From: Candolleomyces eurysporus
Lineage: Eukaryota > Basidiomycota > Agaricomycetes > Agaricales > Psathyrellaceae
DNA: 64,000 nucleotides
Reading direction: 5' to 3'
Assembly (NCBI GenBank): GCA_027579435.1
Contig: JANBPK010001197.1
Location: forward strand, 1 to 64,000
The notes beneath the pieces are model-generated. The model saw only the letters and a program-made list of their open reading frames with translations, searched no databases and had not been told where the DNA came from. The position numbers and the translations under genes are program-made. Positions 1 through 10,900 of the stretch are shown here, one piece after another (position 1 is the stretch's first letter; the number at the start of each line of letters is the position of its first letter).

Positions 1-2705
1 CGTACCAGTATAGCCAGGGCTGCTTCCAGTGCAGTGTATGCCATGTCTAGGTGTTTGATGCAGGCCAATGCTTCAAGCCAATGCATAAAATGCTTCTTTG
101 AAAATTCATTTAGCAGGGCAATAACACTTGACTCCATTGCTTTTACTTTGCTCAGGTGATTAGCCCAGTAGCAAAGTGCATATTCCAATTCCTTGGAAAT
201 ATAGTCTGTACTCAGTCCTTCATTGAGCAAGTCATCAAGGTCTTTGTATTGATCCTGAGAAGGTACTTGGCAAATGTTGAACTTGAGCTGCTTGTTCATT
301 ACCTGCAGACAATATTTGGCCAAGTCAAGATGCTGCTTTTCTTCTATGATCTCGAATTCAGATGGACACAATGAGCCAGTCACAAAATCAGGGAATGATT
401 TGTGATGAACTCTATAGGTTAGAGTCAAGTCTTTTCCAGCAGGAGCAAGAATAGAATGCAAATGAGCCAGCCTAGTCTTAATAGTATATGGCTCCTCATC
501 CAATAACCTTTCCAAGACTGGAGCAGAGAGTGGTACTTGGAGAACAAGGGTAGCTCCAACAGTCTTTTTGAAATCATTGAGCCAAGATTCTGCATCCATA
601 GTAGGCTTGGCAGAATTCAGAATGTAAAGGTACAGCTTGTCCAGTTCAGATAGTTGACTAGTACCTTGGCCATGTGCCAGTATCAGCTTGTTGAGTTGAG
701 CTTTTGGATTGAGCTTGTGGTCATCAAGCACAAACCTGAGAGCTGTGGATGCAAAGATAAAGAGCTTCCCAGACATTTTAACAAGCTGAGTTTTGGCTTC
801 TTCTGTGGGTTGCCAATGAGGATTGTATGAGTCTCCCAGAGCCTCTTTTATATTTGCTGAAGATAGAGACTTGAGCACATATAATGCAATATCATGCTCA
901 ACTATCAGGTCTTCTATTTCCTGAAGATGGAAGATACTGGCTTCTTTTGTTTCCAGGTACCTGCTTCTCAGTCCCAGCTCAGGACGAGTGGTAAGGAACA
1001 CCTTGATATTTGGCAACTGAGAGACTGATCAGTTTCAGAACTGCTGATGCATCAGGTTCAATGCATTCATCCAAAGCATCAAACACCAGAACAAGTGGGG
1101 TTGCTCTTTGCTCAAGCAGTGTCCAGAGTGGCTTGGCCACAAGCAAGCTGAACTGCTGAGTAAGAACCTTGTCTAGAGCTTCAGGATTTCTGATAATGGC
1201 AGCTGCAATAGCTTTCCCATAGGATGCATCATAGCGAGCAAGTTGGTATGCGATGGTATGCACAAAGCCCAGAGATTTCTTTCGATCATCCTGATCCCGA
1301 GAGAAGAAGAAAGTAGCCCCAAGAGAATTGATGCCTGCTGCACGTTGTGCTACAGTTATAGCCACAGTGGACTTGCCAATTCCAGCAATGCCATCAAGAA
1401 CATAAAGTGGACAGTTATGGCCATCAGAGATGGAACTACTCATCCAGCGACCAACATAAACCAAGAGGGTGGAACGAGTGCCTTCAAAGCATGGCACAAT
1501 CTTGTTCTCAACCTCCTGTGAGTCATAAGCAGCACCAGGTACCCGCTTGAGCTGACCAAGAGTTGAATTCTGGTTATCTCATCAATGGAAATACTGACAA
1601 GAGGCATGGAGAACAAACCTGAACATGCTTGTCAATAGTGGCAGAGAGACCCTGCATCCATACCTCCTGGTCCTGAACAGTGGCAAGGATGTCACCTAAG
1701 ACAATTGTCCCTGCAATATGATTTTCAATCTGTCAGGAATGAGCAAGTTGTCATTGCAAAGATATGATAGGGTTAGAAGCATACCCAAAAGCATTGCAAG
1801 AGATTATCAAGGTTTTCGTTTGCATTCTTGAGAACCTCAGCATCATCCTCTGCAAGCACATATGCTGTGATTCCATTTGACTTGTCTTTATTTGCAGCTT
1901 CCAAGGTATTCCATATCCCGCTGTGGCCAGAATGTTACTTGAATATCTGACTGAGCATCCAAATGAAGATACTTACACCACAAGACGTCCGAGGCTATCC
2001 TTCAGATCCTCCGACAGGAGTTTTGTGTTTTTCCCCTTGACAGCATTGACAATACTCGAGCCCAGGAGTTCACAACGCTTCTTCAACGTCTCCACTTCTT
2101 CCTTGTTCGAATCGGCTTTCTATGTAACGTTTGAGCGACGTGCACAAAACAAAAGTAGAAGGTAAACTTACCTCAACAACATCCACCACTTTCAGCAATG
2201 CTTCAGCTGGACCTTTAAACGGCTCCGGAACGAGGGCTACAGCGATACCTAGCGCAGTCTTGAATGTTCCCATTGCAATGGCCAAGGCCTTGGAGGATTT
2301 CGTCGCGGACGTCGCCCCATCCACGGTGGTACGAGTGCCGATGGCGTCCATTTCACCGGCTCCAGCAGCTTTCCCATCCCTACGAACGTTGGCGTTGTCG
2401 CTCGACCCTAAAGCAGCGGAACCCCCAGCATCTTGAGCTCTCGTTTTCCCGTCTCCCTCGTTCTTCGCCCTGCCTCGATCGAACAGCGACTTGACGCCAC
2501 TCTCCGCCTTCTGCACGCCCCTGTCCAGCTTGGCCTTCCCTTTGTCATACTTATTCCCCACCCACGCGCTGAATCGGCTTCTGCTAGGGGGTCGACTGCC
2601 ATCGGTACCAGGCGTCGTAGCGCGAGACAGCTGAATCGGCGTGGGCTCCAGATTGTTGGGCACACCACGGTTGTCTTCTCCTCCAGAGTGAGTAAATTCG
2701 GCCAT
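1..2705 (-). CDS. NACHT-domain NLR (STAND) protein with HeLo/MLKL-like N-terminus, partial
   Basis: Fungal NLR-type NTPase, a signal-transduction ATPase proposed to sense non-self and trigger regulated cell death. Reading the minus strand from the ATG at 2705, exons separated by 45-55 nt GT-AG introns encode a basic Ser/Gly-rich leader, then a helical segment (FKTALGIAVALVPEPFKGPA, then a charged helix) resembling the MLKL/HeLo N-terminal bundle. The NACHT core follows with Walker A GIAGIGKST (about 1380-1355) and Walker B LVLVFDALDEC (about 1100-1070). Downstream are TTRPEL and the HKSFPDF and YALCYWANHL motifs typical of Agaricomycete NLRs. The 3' end, where WD40 or other repeats would lie, is outside the window. 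The frame breaks once near 1020-1030 (see findings), so it is either a sequencing error or a pseudogene. NACHT assignment is secure; the HeLo-like label is inference from pattern. A start at 2804 in the same frame is also possible. Confidence 0.82.
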
Positions 2706-3780
2706 ATCGATTTGTTGGTTGGTTAGTTCGAAAAGCTCGGTTATATCGCAAAAGGTTTTGACAGTGGATGGTAGTCCAAGTTCAAGTTGCGGTTTGAGGC
2801 CCAAGCCTGGATTCGATGCTGATCGTCAATGAGTATCCCGTGACTGCGTCCGACTTTGGACGTTAGTTCGGCCGATGCTTCATATGCCCAGAGCCGATAC
2901 CCTCTCACAAAAATCTGGAAACCACACGGATCGTGGGTGAAACGATTCGTGGCAAAAGACCCGTCCTTGACATCCTCAGACTACATGCAAACGGTAGATA
3001 AAACACGAAAATGTAAATATCCCTCGAATCTCCATATTATCCGACTCCAGCCCAAGCTCAAGTGCGGTATAGAACCCAGTCATAATCGAAGTGGCCGCGT
3101 TCTGCTGGAAAGTAGTCATGGATGCGAGGTCCACAGTTCAAGAATTTCGCCTGATCCGTGTGTCGCAACGTTTTGGTCGAGTTGCCGGCGTAAGGTTACT
3201 TCGATGTTTGATGAGAGTCTGCATCTGAAAGTTTCAGATTCTTAGACGGCGCTCACTTCGAGCCCAGGAATTGGGTAAAGCTTTCACGCTCCTTGACTTG
3301 ACTTTGATGCAAATCGAGTTGGTGGTGACCCTAATATTGTAACATTCAAGGATCGCATTAACCTGAGCCGAAGAATCCTTGGCCCAGACTATTATTCAAT
3401 TTGCATCCCTTGTAAACGACTCGAGCGATTCATTATTCGGCAGAGCTCCTCTCCACCCATCGGCGAAGTGCTCAGTGAGCGGAGAAAATTCGAAATCGTC
3501 GGTGTGTCGGGATCGAACCATCCAAAGGTAAATGAAAATGAGTCGTTCTAGAATCAAATAGTTTGTGTCCCTCAGAGGCTACGGAGTCTGGCAAAATATT
3601 TGAATACTACAGCGATGAATGTAACTAACAAAGACGAGGGGGAACATATATTCCCGGAAGAAGAAACGAGGAGGGCAGACTGATATGTCCAAGAGGTTAG
3701 AGGTTTAAAGAAATGAGTGTCGCAGAACATAATGAAAAGGCCGACATCGAACGGTGAATAGTGTTGAAACCACTTGTCTT
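2706..3780. other. Intergenic region upstream of the NLR gene
   Basis: No supportable gene. It holds the promoter side of the NLR gene and, between about 2818 and 3180, one copy of a diverged repeat whose partner lies at about 8318-8800. The part next to 3780 is the 3' flank of the DUF2235-WD40 gene. A 129-codon plus-strand frame at 2856-3245 lies inside the repeat and has no recognisable content. Confidence 0.6.
2818..3180. repeat. Diverged dispersed repeat, copy A
   Basis: Aligns by eye in the same orientation with about 8318-8800. Shared words include ggccgatgcttcata followed by ggcccag/tgcccag, then a tctgg-aaccacacg block, then gactacatg, taaaacatgaaaa or taaaacacgaaaa, attgaatctcc or tcgaatctcc, and finally gcgaggtccacagttcaag. 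Both copies sit 5' of a minus-strand NLR-associated gene. Spacing between the blocks differs, so indels separate the copies. Confidence 0.6.
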
Positions 3781-4700
3781 TTAAACTAGTATCTCTTCTG
3801 CACTCCAGATCCGAATGGTCTTGTCGAAAGCGCCCGAGACAATCCGCTTGCCATCCGGCGAGATTGCGACAGAGATCACGTAGCTTGTGTGCCCTCGGAG
3901 CGGCTCTCCCACCTGCGCCCTCGTCTCCAAATCCCAGATCCGGATCGTCCCGTCATCAGAGCCAGAGACCATGTACTTGGCGTCCGGAGAGATTGCGACA
4001 GAGTTCACATCGCCTGTGTGCCCTCGCATCGGCTCTCCCACCTGTGCCCTCATCTCCGTATCCCAAACCCGAAGCGTCTCGTCGTGAGAGCCGGAGACGA
4101 TGCGCTTGCCATCTGGCGTGATTGCAATAGAATGCACCGTATTTGTGTGTCCTCGTAGCGGCTCTCCCACCTGTGCCCCTGTCTTCGCATCCCAGACCCG
4201 AATCATCTCGTCCTCAGAGCCAGAAAAAATGTGCTTGCCGTCCCGCGAGATTGCGACAGAATACACCCAATCTGTNGTGCCCTCGCAGCGGCTCCCCCAC
4301 CTGCCGCCCCTGTCNTCCAAGTCCCAGATTTGAANTGGTGTTCTCGGATGAGCCGGAGACGATGTGTTTGCCGTCAGGCGAGATCGCTACAGAAATCACG
4401 AAACTCTCTTGCCCTCGTAGCGGCTCTCCCACTTGTGCCCCCGTCGCTGCATCCCAGATCCGAATTGTTTCGTCGTTAGAGCCGGAGACGATGCGTTTGC
4501 CATCAGGAGAGATTGCGATAGACCAGACAGCACCTGTGTGTCCATACAGCGGCTCTCCTATCTGCACCCCTGTCTCCAAGTCCCAGATTCGAATGGTACC
4601 GTCAGCTGAGCCGGAGACGATGTGCTCGCTGTTGGGTGAGATTGCAACACTGAGTACCCACCAGAAGTGGCTTCGTTTCACTAGGCAGTTTACATCTTCA
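3781..4700 (-). repeat. Seven tandem WD40 blades, 129-bp period
   Basis: The landmark cggctctccc recurs on the plus strand at 3901, 4030, 4159, 4289 (as cggctccccc), 4420 and 4549. Spacing is 129 bp except across the N-bearing unit pair (130 and 131), where the excess equals the number of N characters. Blade consensus reads SVAISPDGKRIVSGS, then DDGTIRIWD, then TGAQVGEPLRGHT. Seven units would close one complete propeller. High DNA identity between blades indicates recent unit duplication or conversion, as described for HET-E/D/R and related fungal NLRs. Confidence 0.9.
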
Positions 4701-7315
4701 ATGAACATGGTCAGACTTGTCCTTTAGAACGATCGTCTAATTCACTCACCAGCCGTGAAGCGGTCCAGGAATCTTTTTGCAACATCCCGGTGGTCATCCG
4801 TACCCCTACTCCGGATATGGGCTAAAGCGTTCCAACTTTCACCCCATATTCGAAGCTTGAGACTTTTCAAGTGTCCTTCCAAGTTTTCAATTGCAGTACG
4901 AAGAACTCGATCCTGGGCTGCCAGTAAGGGTGGCTTCTCCTTCCACTGTTGGATGGCCTCGATCGTCTCATCATAAACGGCCTGTGCGCCGCCTTCCGGG
5001 TCTGGCCAACATCAATCAACTGAAAAGCACATCCTGAAGAGCCGGACTCACATTTCATGATGATTTCTTCGAGCGCGCGCTGCGCACCATCAACGTCCCT
5101 ACCCTCCACAAATCTTTTCAGAAGTAACCTCGCATATCTAAAAAGGTCAATCTCCAGCCATCCCTCCGAGTTCGCAAGTCCATCTTTCCGAAGCTGATCC
5201 CAAAACGCCGTGTCTCCAATTCCAGCCGCGCGCGCAGTCTGAGCTGGGTAAACTCGATGGAGTAATCGACGAAGGGAACCGCCCTGGGATAAGACCGAGT
5301 CAGCGACGTCCTCGTCATCGTTTCCCCTTTCATTGTCTTCGTTGGCCGGATCATTGGCTTTGGGCGGTGGAGGTCGTGCTTTCGGGATATAGGGGGTATC
5401 TGCCAGTATGAGAGAGCTATGGATCTTCTGGCCAGCGTGGATCTTTCTCGCCGCCCAAAGGTGGGGACTAAGATGCGAACGTAAGCTTATAATCATGTCA
5501 TAAGCGATGAAACTCACAGAAAGGTATTGGGCTTTGCACCCGGGCTTCTTGCAAACGTAAGGCGTCGGAAAGGAAGAAGTTCAAAGAGGTGCCATAATCC
5601 CTTTAGCGATTCCCGGAACTCGATCTGTTCATTTGGCAAGAGCTCCCTATCGAATGGCCTCAATCGCAGACCAAGCGCCTCTGCTTCTGATGCCATCCAC
5701 CTGGACGGCGGTCGGCTCCGATCCATTCCAGCGTTCTGTACATTCCCACCTCCTCTATAAGCCGGAATCAGAACTTGCAAGGAAAGCCAACAACGAATAC
5801 AGTCTCTTACATGTCAGAATGTGTTCCCGCGAACCAAACTTCCAATACTTGAGCCAGCGATTTTGTGGTTTCTGTCGTTTGATTCGACAATCCTTGGTTT
5901 CCTCCGACTTCGACGTTCGATTCCGTCGGCCCTTTGTCAGGACGCAAAGTTGTACCTCCCCAAGCGTATTCCGGAAGGAATTTCACTCCACGTTCATCAA
6001 GGGCCAGGGCGTGACGAAAGTAACAGACGTGGGCCATGCCCTCAGTCGTATGAGGCAATGTCCGTTTCCCTCTCACAATCCCTATCGAAGAAACTGTATC
6101 CCTAACTCCTGCGGTGAATCTGGATTCATTGACCACGATTCAGAAATGACATACCAAGCTCCGACAAAGTGAACTTTCACACCCTCGTGTGAGAAGGCCT
6201 TCTTGAAACGCTCAGCCATCGATATCGGTTTCGGGCTAGATGTTGGTCCACCTGAGGCTGCTACTTTTTTGTCGCTTGTTGGGTCCGCGTACAGCTCGTA
6301 CGCGCTGGGAGAAATGAAATTCAAGGGAAAGGTAAGCGGTATTGCGAATAGAAGGCGGTAGTTTGAATGGACGTACAACGGAATCTGCATTTCGTTTCCT
6401 TTATGGATAAGTCCAACCTAATGAGGGTCTCAGCACCAAATGGAGGAGACAACAATCATGCTCACCTTGTGAATCATTCCAGACAGTGTGCGGACTTGAA
6501 AGGCACCACGAGAGAAGCCTGTTCATCATTAGAGATGTTCCGTCCGCCAGACTTGAGCAGCTCACCGAACAAAAAAATACAGTCGCCCTTCTGATAGTTG
6601 TCTGCCAGCCATCGATAGGCACCTAAAATAGTCTTGTTGAAGTCCCTGTAAAAAAAGAAATCGTAATCTATGTTCAAGAGATGCACGGATTTGAAAGCAT
6701 AAAAACCCTTACCACGCGATCGCCGAGTCGACCTTGTGGAAAAAAATCTGCTTCATGTATTTGGCTGATCTCCAATGGGGTCGAGCGTAGGTGCCAATGC
6801 CGCTATTGTACCAAGTGAACTGATTATCCTCGAACTCTTTCATGACGAGATTATATATCTCAATGACGTTGGTGTTCTATTGAGAGAGATGAGGAAGCGA
6901 AGTGTCAGGCATTACTCATGTAAGTTTTCAATGCGTGCCTCGTACCTTCTCCCCGAACTGATTTGCAGTACCATCGATGCATACAATGAGATTGCGGCCA
7001 CCCATCATGTGGCCACAGGGCATCATCTTCACCTCAGGCTTCGGCGATGGATGCTGGGGGCAATGACAGTAGCACGGTTTCGCATCTTTCTCTAGGAAAA
7101 GATGTCAATAGTTATGACGGCAATCGGACGATGGCTAAGACGTTGTACGCACCAAGAGGCTCCTTCAGCGGAGCACCACGGCGGTCATTGCTCCCTTTGA
7201 AACTATGATCTGGGGACAGACACGTGAATATAACTTCTTGAAAGAGGCCGACGCTGACTCGGTGGTACTGACCAAGGAGCCCGCCAACGACGGACATCTT
7301 CCTCTTCTTGTCCAT
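3781..7315 (-). CDS. DUF2235 (lipase-like alpha/beta hydrolase) - seven-blade WD40 protein
   Basis: Predicted serine hydrolase fused to a beta-propeller. The ATG is at 7315 (MDKKRKMS). Exons I could join include 7153-7315, 6946-7091, 6713-6876, 6566-6645, 6466-6518 and then exons down to 4867, with introns near 5791-5806, 5470-5517, 5002-5051 and 4688-4737. DUF2235 motifs appear in order: NLIVCIDGTANQF, NTNVIEIY, WYNSGIGTY, then GFSRGAFQVR made by a splice (GxSxG nucleophile), AYELYAD, HEGVKVHFVGAW, DTVSSIG, HVCYFRHALALDERGVKFLPE, THSDIGGGN (also spliced) and SRPPSRWM. A helical linker follows and then seven WD40 blades of 43 residues (4700-3781), each ending near GEPLRGHT. DUF2235 is the family of bacterial Tle1 phospholipase effectors; the fungal substrate is unknown. 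Three N characters (4276, 4315, 4335) fall in blades 3-4 and restore the frame when removed. Confidence 0.88.
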
Positions 7316-9224
7316 GGTCAAGGAAGGGGAGGCAGTGAAATGACACTGGAGGGGAAAGAACTGGGTTGATGAAGAAGCGCCTAGTTTGCTCTCTATATAA
7401 AGCCCTGAGTATTTCCTTTTTTCACGAGATGAATGAAACTAATTAAACCGCATTGCGATAACAGATGACAGATTCATGAAGGGGCAAATGAACCCCTTAT
7501 CGATAGATATGTGAGTCAAATGGGGCACCCTGCCCTCATGAGGGGTTGTATGCATGTCCACAACCAAACTAACCCATTCATCGGTAAGTTCGTCAGAATC
7601 CGACAACATGACCTACTTAAGAATGAATCCAGCTGAGGTACATTGAATCGTACCAGGAACAAGGTCACCGGATCTGCTTCGTTTGATATGAAACGCGAGA
7701 CGTGCTAAACATGGCTATTTGGGTAGCCGATGAGAAGAAAATTAGGCGCTCGTGCCTCGAGAAGGAAACACTTTCTATACCTTCGCCATGGTGCTTGACG
7801 TGCACAAAGACTCCAGCCAATCCCAGCTACACCGGTAATCTTAGAATGATTAGTTCATAGTGGTCGTTGTCAGTTGTCCGACGTATCGGCACCCAGAATG
7901 TGCTGGTCGATGGATGAGAGCCCGCGTTGAACGCGAGAGAAACACACCAACAAGGAAAGAGGCCTGGTTTGGTGATATTCAATGGCAGGAATCATCCTAG
8001 CTCGTTTCGTTTCAGCCTGTGCATTACCTAGTGGCCGTTCGCTCTTCAACGTCTCGGCCAACGCCAAACGTTCCCGCACGAGACACGATTCCTTATCCAA
8101 GCTTCAATGAGAGAGTTGGGAGTGTGGACTGCGTACAGTGAACTTGAATGGAAAGGTTGGGAGGAAATCGAACCACGCGCATAGCCATCGAGGGGTCATC
8201 ACGGTGAGTGGGTCGAAGCACTCCTCGAGGTGCGCTATGATTTCACGAGAGAGCAGTGTTTTATCACAACAAGGTTCCAAAACAAGTGTACACTGACTGC
8301 ACTGGACAGAGCCTTGAGGCCGATCAGAATTGGTGAGCATCCCGGGCCGTGACTCGGAGGGAAACTCTGGACATAAGCTCGGCCGATGCTTCATAGGCCC
8401 AGCGCCGATATACCCCCCGAAATAATCTGGCAACCACACGAGTCGTAGGATAGAACGACTCAGTAGGATTTCGCTAAAAACTCATGCTTGACAATTGGTT
8501 TAGCCCGCAGACAACGAGACTACATGTAAATGGCCCTGGATAAAACATGAAAACATATGGGTATTGAATCTCCAATCAGCAAACGAAAATTGAATCAAAC
8601 GCCCGAGACACCTCATCCTATGAAGTCGAACGTGAATCTACACGAACAAATCGTCAGCGGCTGGTCTCAAGGAGAAAAAGAAGAGACGGTCAAAGGTNGG
8701 GGGGAACACACCTTCCCAACTCCTGCCCATGGTTCAACGAGATGAGAGGCAAGGAGGCGAGGTCCACAGTTCAAGGGGTTTGTCTGAGTCGCTGGTGCTG
8801 GGGTGAAGGGTAGCGACAGAACCGGAGTATACAGCTACTGCAGAGTTTAGTTTAGGGTACGTAGGTCACGATAGAGAAATTCGACATACGACACGGTGAT
8901 CGAGAGAGTTTGTTTTAGATAGCAAACGGGTCGGCGGATAAGAGAGATCAGATTTGCCAACGCTTCCGAGTCGTTGCCTAAACACAAACTCGATATTTGC
9001 CGCGCAGACGAGTAATAGGAACGACGGACCCTTCGACACAGGGCATACCTACCTATTAAACACGCATAAGATGTCAATCACCCACAGGGGCATAGAAAGG
9101 AAACGAACATACCGGTTCTTACGAGTTGCAACGCCCACATCGTTATGTTTGATACTAGCAGGCCTCTTCGGCCAGTCTTCCCGTTCCATCCGCAACCTGA
9201 CCTGTTCACAAAGTGAGCCAAGCC
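7316..9224. other. Intergenic region with repeat copy B
   Basis: No convincing gene. It contains the promoter of the DUF2235-WD40 gene and repeat copy B (about 8318-8800, with an N at 8698). Minus-strand open frames at 8104-8439 and 7870-8100 can be read, with a GT donor at the end of the first and an AG before the second, but joining them gives a stop at once and neither resembles a known family. Confidence 0.5.
8318..8800. repeat. Diverged dispersed repeat, copy B
   Basis: Partner of the copy at 2818-3180, same orientation, lengthened by small insertions. It starts near gagcatcccgggccgtgac, matching gagtatcccgtgactgcg in copy A, and ends near gcgaggtccacagttcaag. It could be the remnant of a duplicated gene start or promoter from an NLR locus, or an old transposon-derived sequence; no terminal repeats were seen. 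Confidence 0.6.
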
Positions 9225-9960
9225 CTACGATCGACCGGCAATCGAGATCTCCGCACCTTCACGATATACAGCCTCGGACGAATCAAAGTCGACTTCGGAC
9301 ACCTTTTCGCCAACCCGTACTGCGCAGCACCACGACATCGCAGCCTCTGCATCGGGAGGATGAGCGACGGATAGGATTCGCTTGCCGAACCATTGCTGCA
9401 CGATCCAAGAGTCAGTATATCTCATCATTCCCCAGAATACAACACGATGAGGCTTACCTCGACACCTTGCTTCCAGAGAAACCTCCAAATAGTAAGAATG
9501 CGGGTCCCCTTTTCGGCAATCTGCCGAGCGAGGCTTAATGGCGGTATTGGCAAAGACGGAGGCGATGGACTCGTCGATCCGCCGAGCTATTAACGTCATT
9601 TTCGAACGAGGACGGAGAAAGCGTCGGAGAGTGCGATGTCGGATAGAGGCCATACAGCAATTTCTAGTTCGTCAAAACTTGCTGAGGCGGTTGTTCCCAA
9701 AGTTGAGCATACATGGCTGGCGGACTGGTCGCTAAGGCTTCTCCAGCATAGGCTGGGATCCGCCTTCGAGGTCCCAGCTACGAGATCCAGGAACGTTATC
9801 TGGAGAACGGGAAGTTTTTCAAAGAGCAGATGAAGGGGAATTTCACGCACCTTGACGCAATATCCGAGATATCCACTCCGAAAAACACCAGTGGAAGAGG
9901 CAAGCAGGCTGTCGGGACCGGCATTGATGAGGTATTGAGTCCGAGCCGCCGGCATCACTC
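9225..9960 (-). pseudogene. Possible degenerate multi-exon gene
   Basis: Several minus-strand segments look coding and are flanked by plausible fungal splice sites (for example a GTAAGC donor near 9457 and a GTGCGT donor near 9849), yet I could not join them into one frame without a stop. Readable pieces include SLARQIAEKGTRILTIWRF, the segment QWFGKRILSVAHPPD and DELEIAVWPLSDIALSDAF. No family was recognised. It may be a decayed gene, or a real gene whose exon boundaries I have misjudged. Confidence 0.25.
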
Positions 9961-10520
9961 ACCGACGGTCACCGTGTCAAAGCGCAAACTTGTGTTCGAG
10001 GATGAAAAGGTCCGTCAACGTTTCCTTATTTTCCTCTGCCACGCTAACCGAGAATTCTAAACCTTTCAACACGTCACCAGTGTTCTTTCTCCGAAGACAA
10101 CCGTCCAACAATTCACCAGTAGCGAATTCTCGATCCGAGACATGAGGTCAGCGTCGGCAAGGTGGTTCATTCTCCAGCATCATTCAGCAATATGTCCAAA
10201 CCCTCGTTGAGCCCCAAGCAGCGGTGAGTTCACGTCGTTCGTTCACGCAACAACCAAGTTCCACCTTCGCAAAGTGGCAAACGCGCGGAGAGAGGATCTC
10301 GCCTTCATATTTCTTCACTTCTGGTTACTTGGAATATCTGTGGCACCACGCATGTAAGTCGGTCGGAACTCGCCTGTATCTCTCGATTCTCATTTACACG
10401 TCTTCTCCAGCACTACGGCTATTGTCACTCGTGTTATGGCCATAGCATTACGCTGTTTGAAGAACCAAATACCACCCGGATGCATGCGAGGCAATATATG
10501 ATAAACCAGGGACGCCTTAC
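9961..10520. other. Intergenic, nothing recognised
   Basis: Short open frames only. No repeat, promoter pair or RNA gene was recognised between the possible remnant gene and the ATP-citrate lyase fragment. Confidence 0.4.
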
Positions 10521-10900
10521 ACGCGACAGTGAAGACCGACTTCTCGTATCTCACCGCAAAGGGCCGCCCAGATCTTCTGGCATCCCGAGACGAACATTGG
10601 TGGTGGTATTTCCAACTTCCCCATGTCGCTGCTACCTCAATGGTGTCATCTGTGCCTCCAAGGAGTACAAGAATAAGCCCGCCAACCAGTCGCCAAGATC
10701 TTTATTCGCCTCCCAACTGCCGCGACGATCTCAAGACCATGCGTCCTCTCGGTGGAAGCTTGGGCGTCCCCATCCGCGTTTCGGTCCAAATACCCGCATC
10801 ACCGAGAGATTGTCCCCCTCGCTCTCGGCATCGACCTCTCCAAGAGCAAGACCTCCATGCTCCCGCTGGTGGCTTGAAGAGCATCCAACCCCTGTTCCCA
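10521..10900 (+). pseudogene. Truncated, internally deleted copy of ATP-citrate lyase
   Basis: Two pieces of the neighbouring ATP-citrate lyase gene lie joined on the opposite strand. About 10521-10592 matches the coding strand of gene positions 17354-17281 ([11 protein letters not shown] region). About 10592-10900 matches 15938-15625 ([13 protein letters not shown] through SKSKTS). The intervening 1.3 kb of the gene is missing. Several indels destroy the frame: residues of the source protein are readable only in alternating frames. Identity is still high by eye, so the copy is not ancient. It cannot encode an enzyme. Confidence 0.88.

Noticed and set aside
1016..1044. A 25-nt GT-AG intron to explain the NACHT frame break
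   Set aside because: Far below the 45-60 nt introns of every other gene here; an indel is more likely.
8104..8439. Minus-strand 111-codon frame as a gene upstream of DUF2235-WD40
   Set aside because: Partly inside a repeat, no conserved words, and the only sensible splice leads to an immediate stop.
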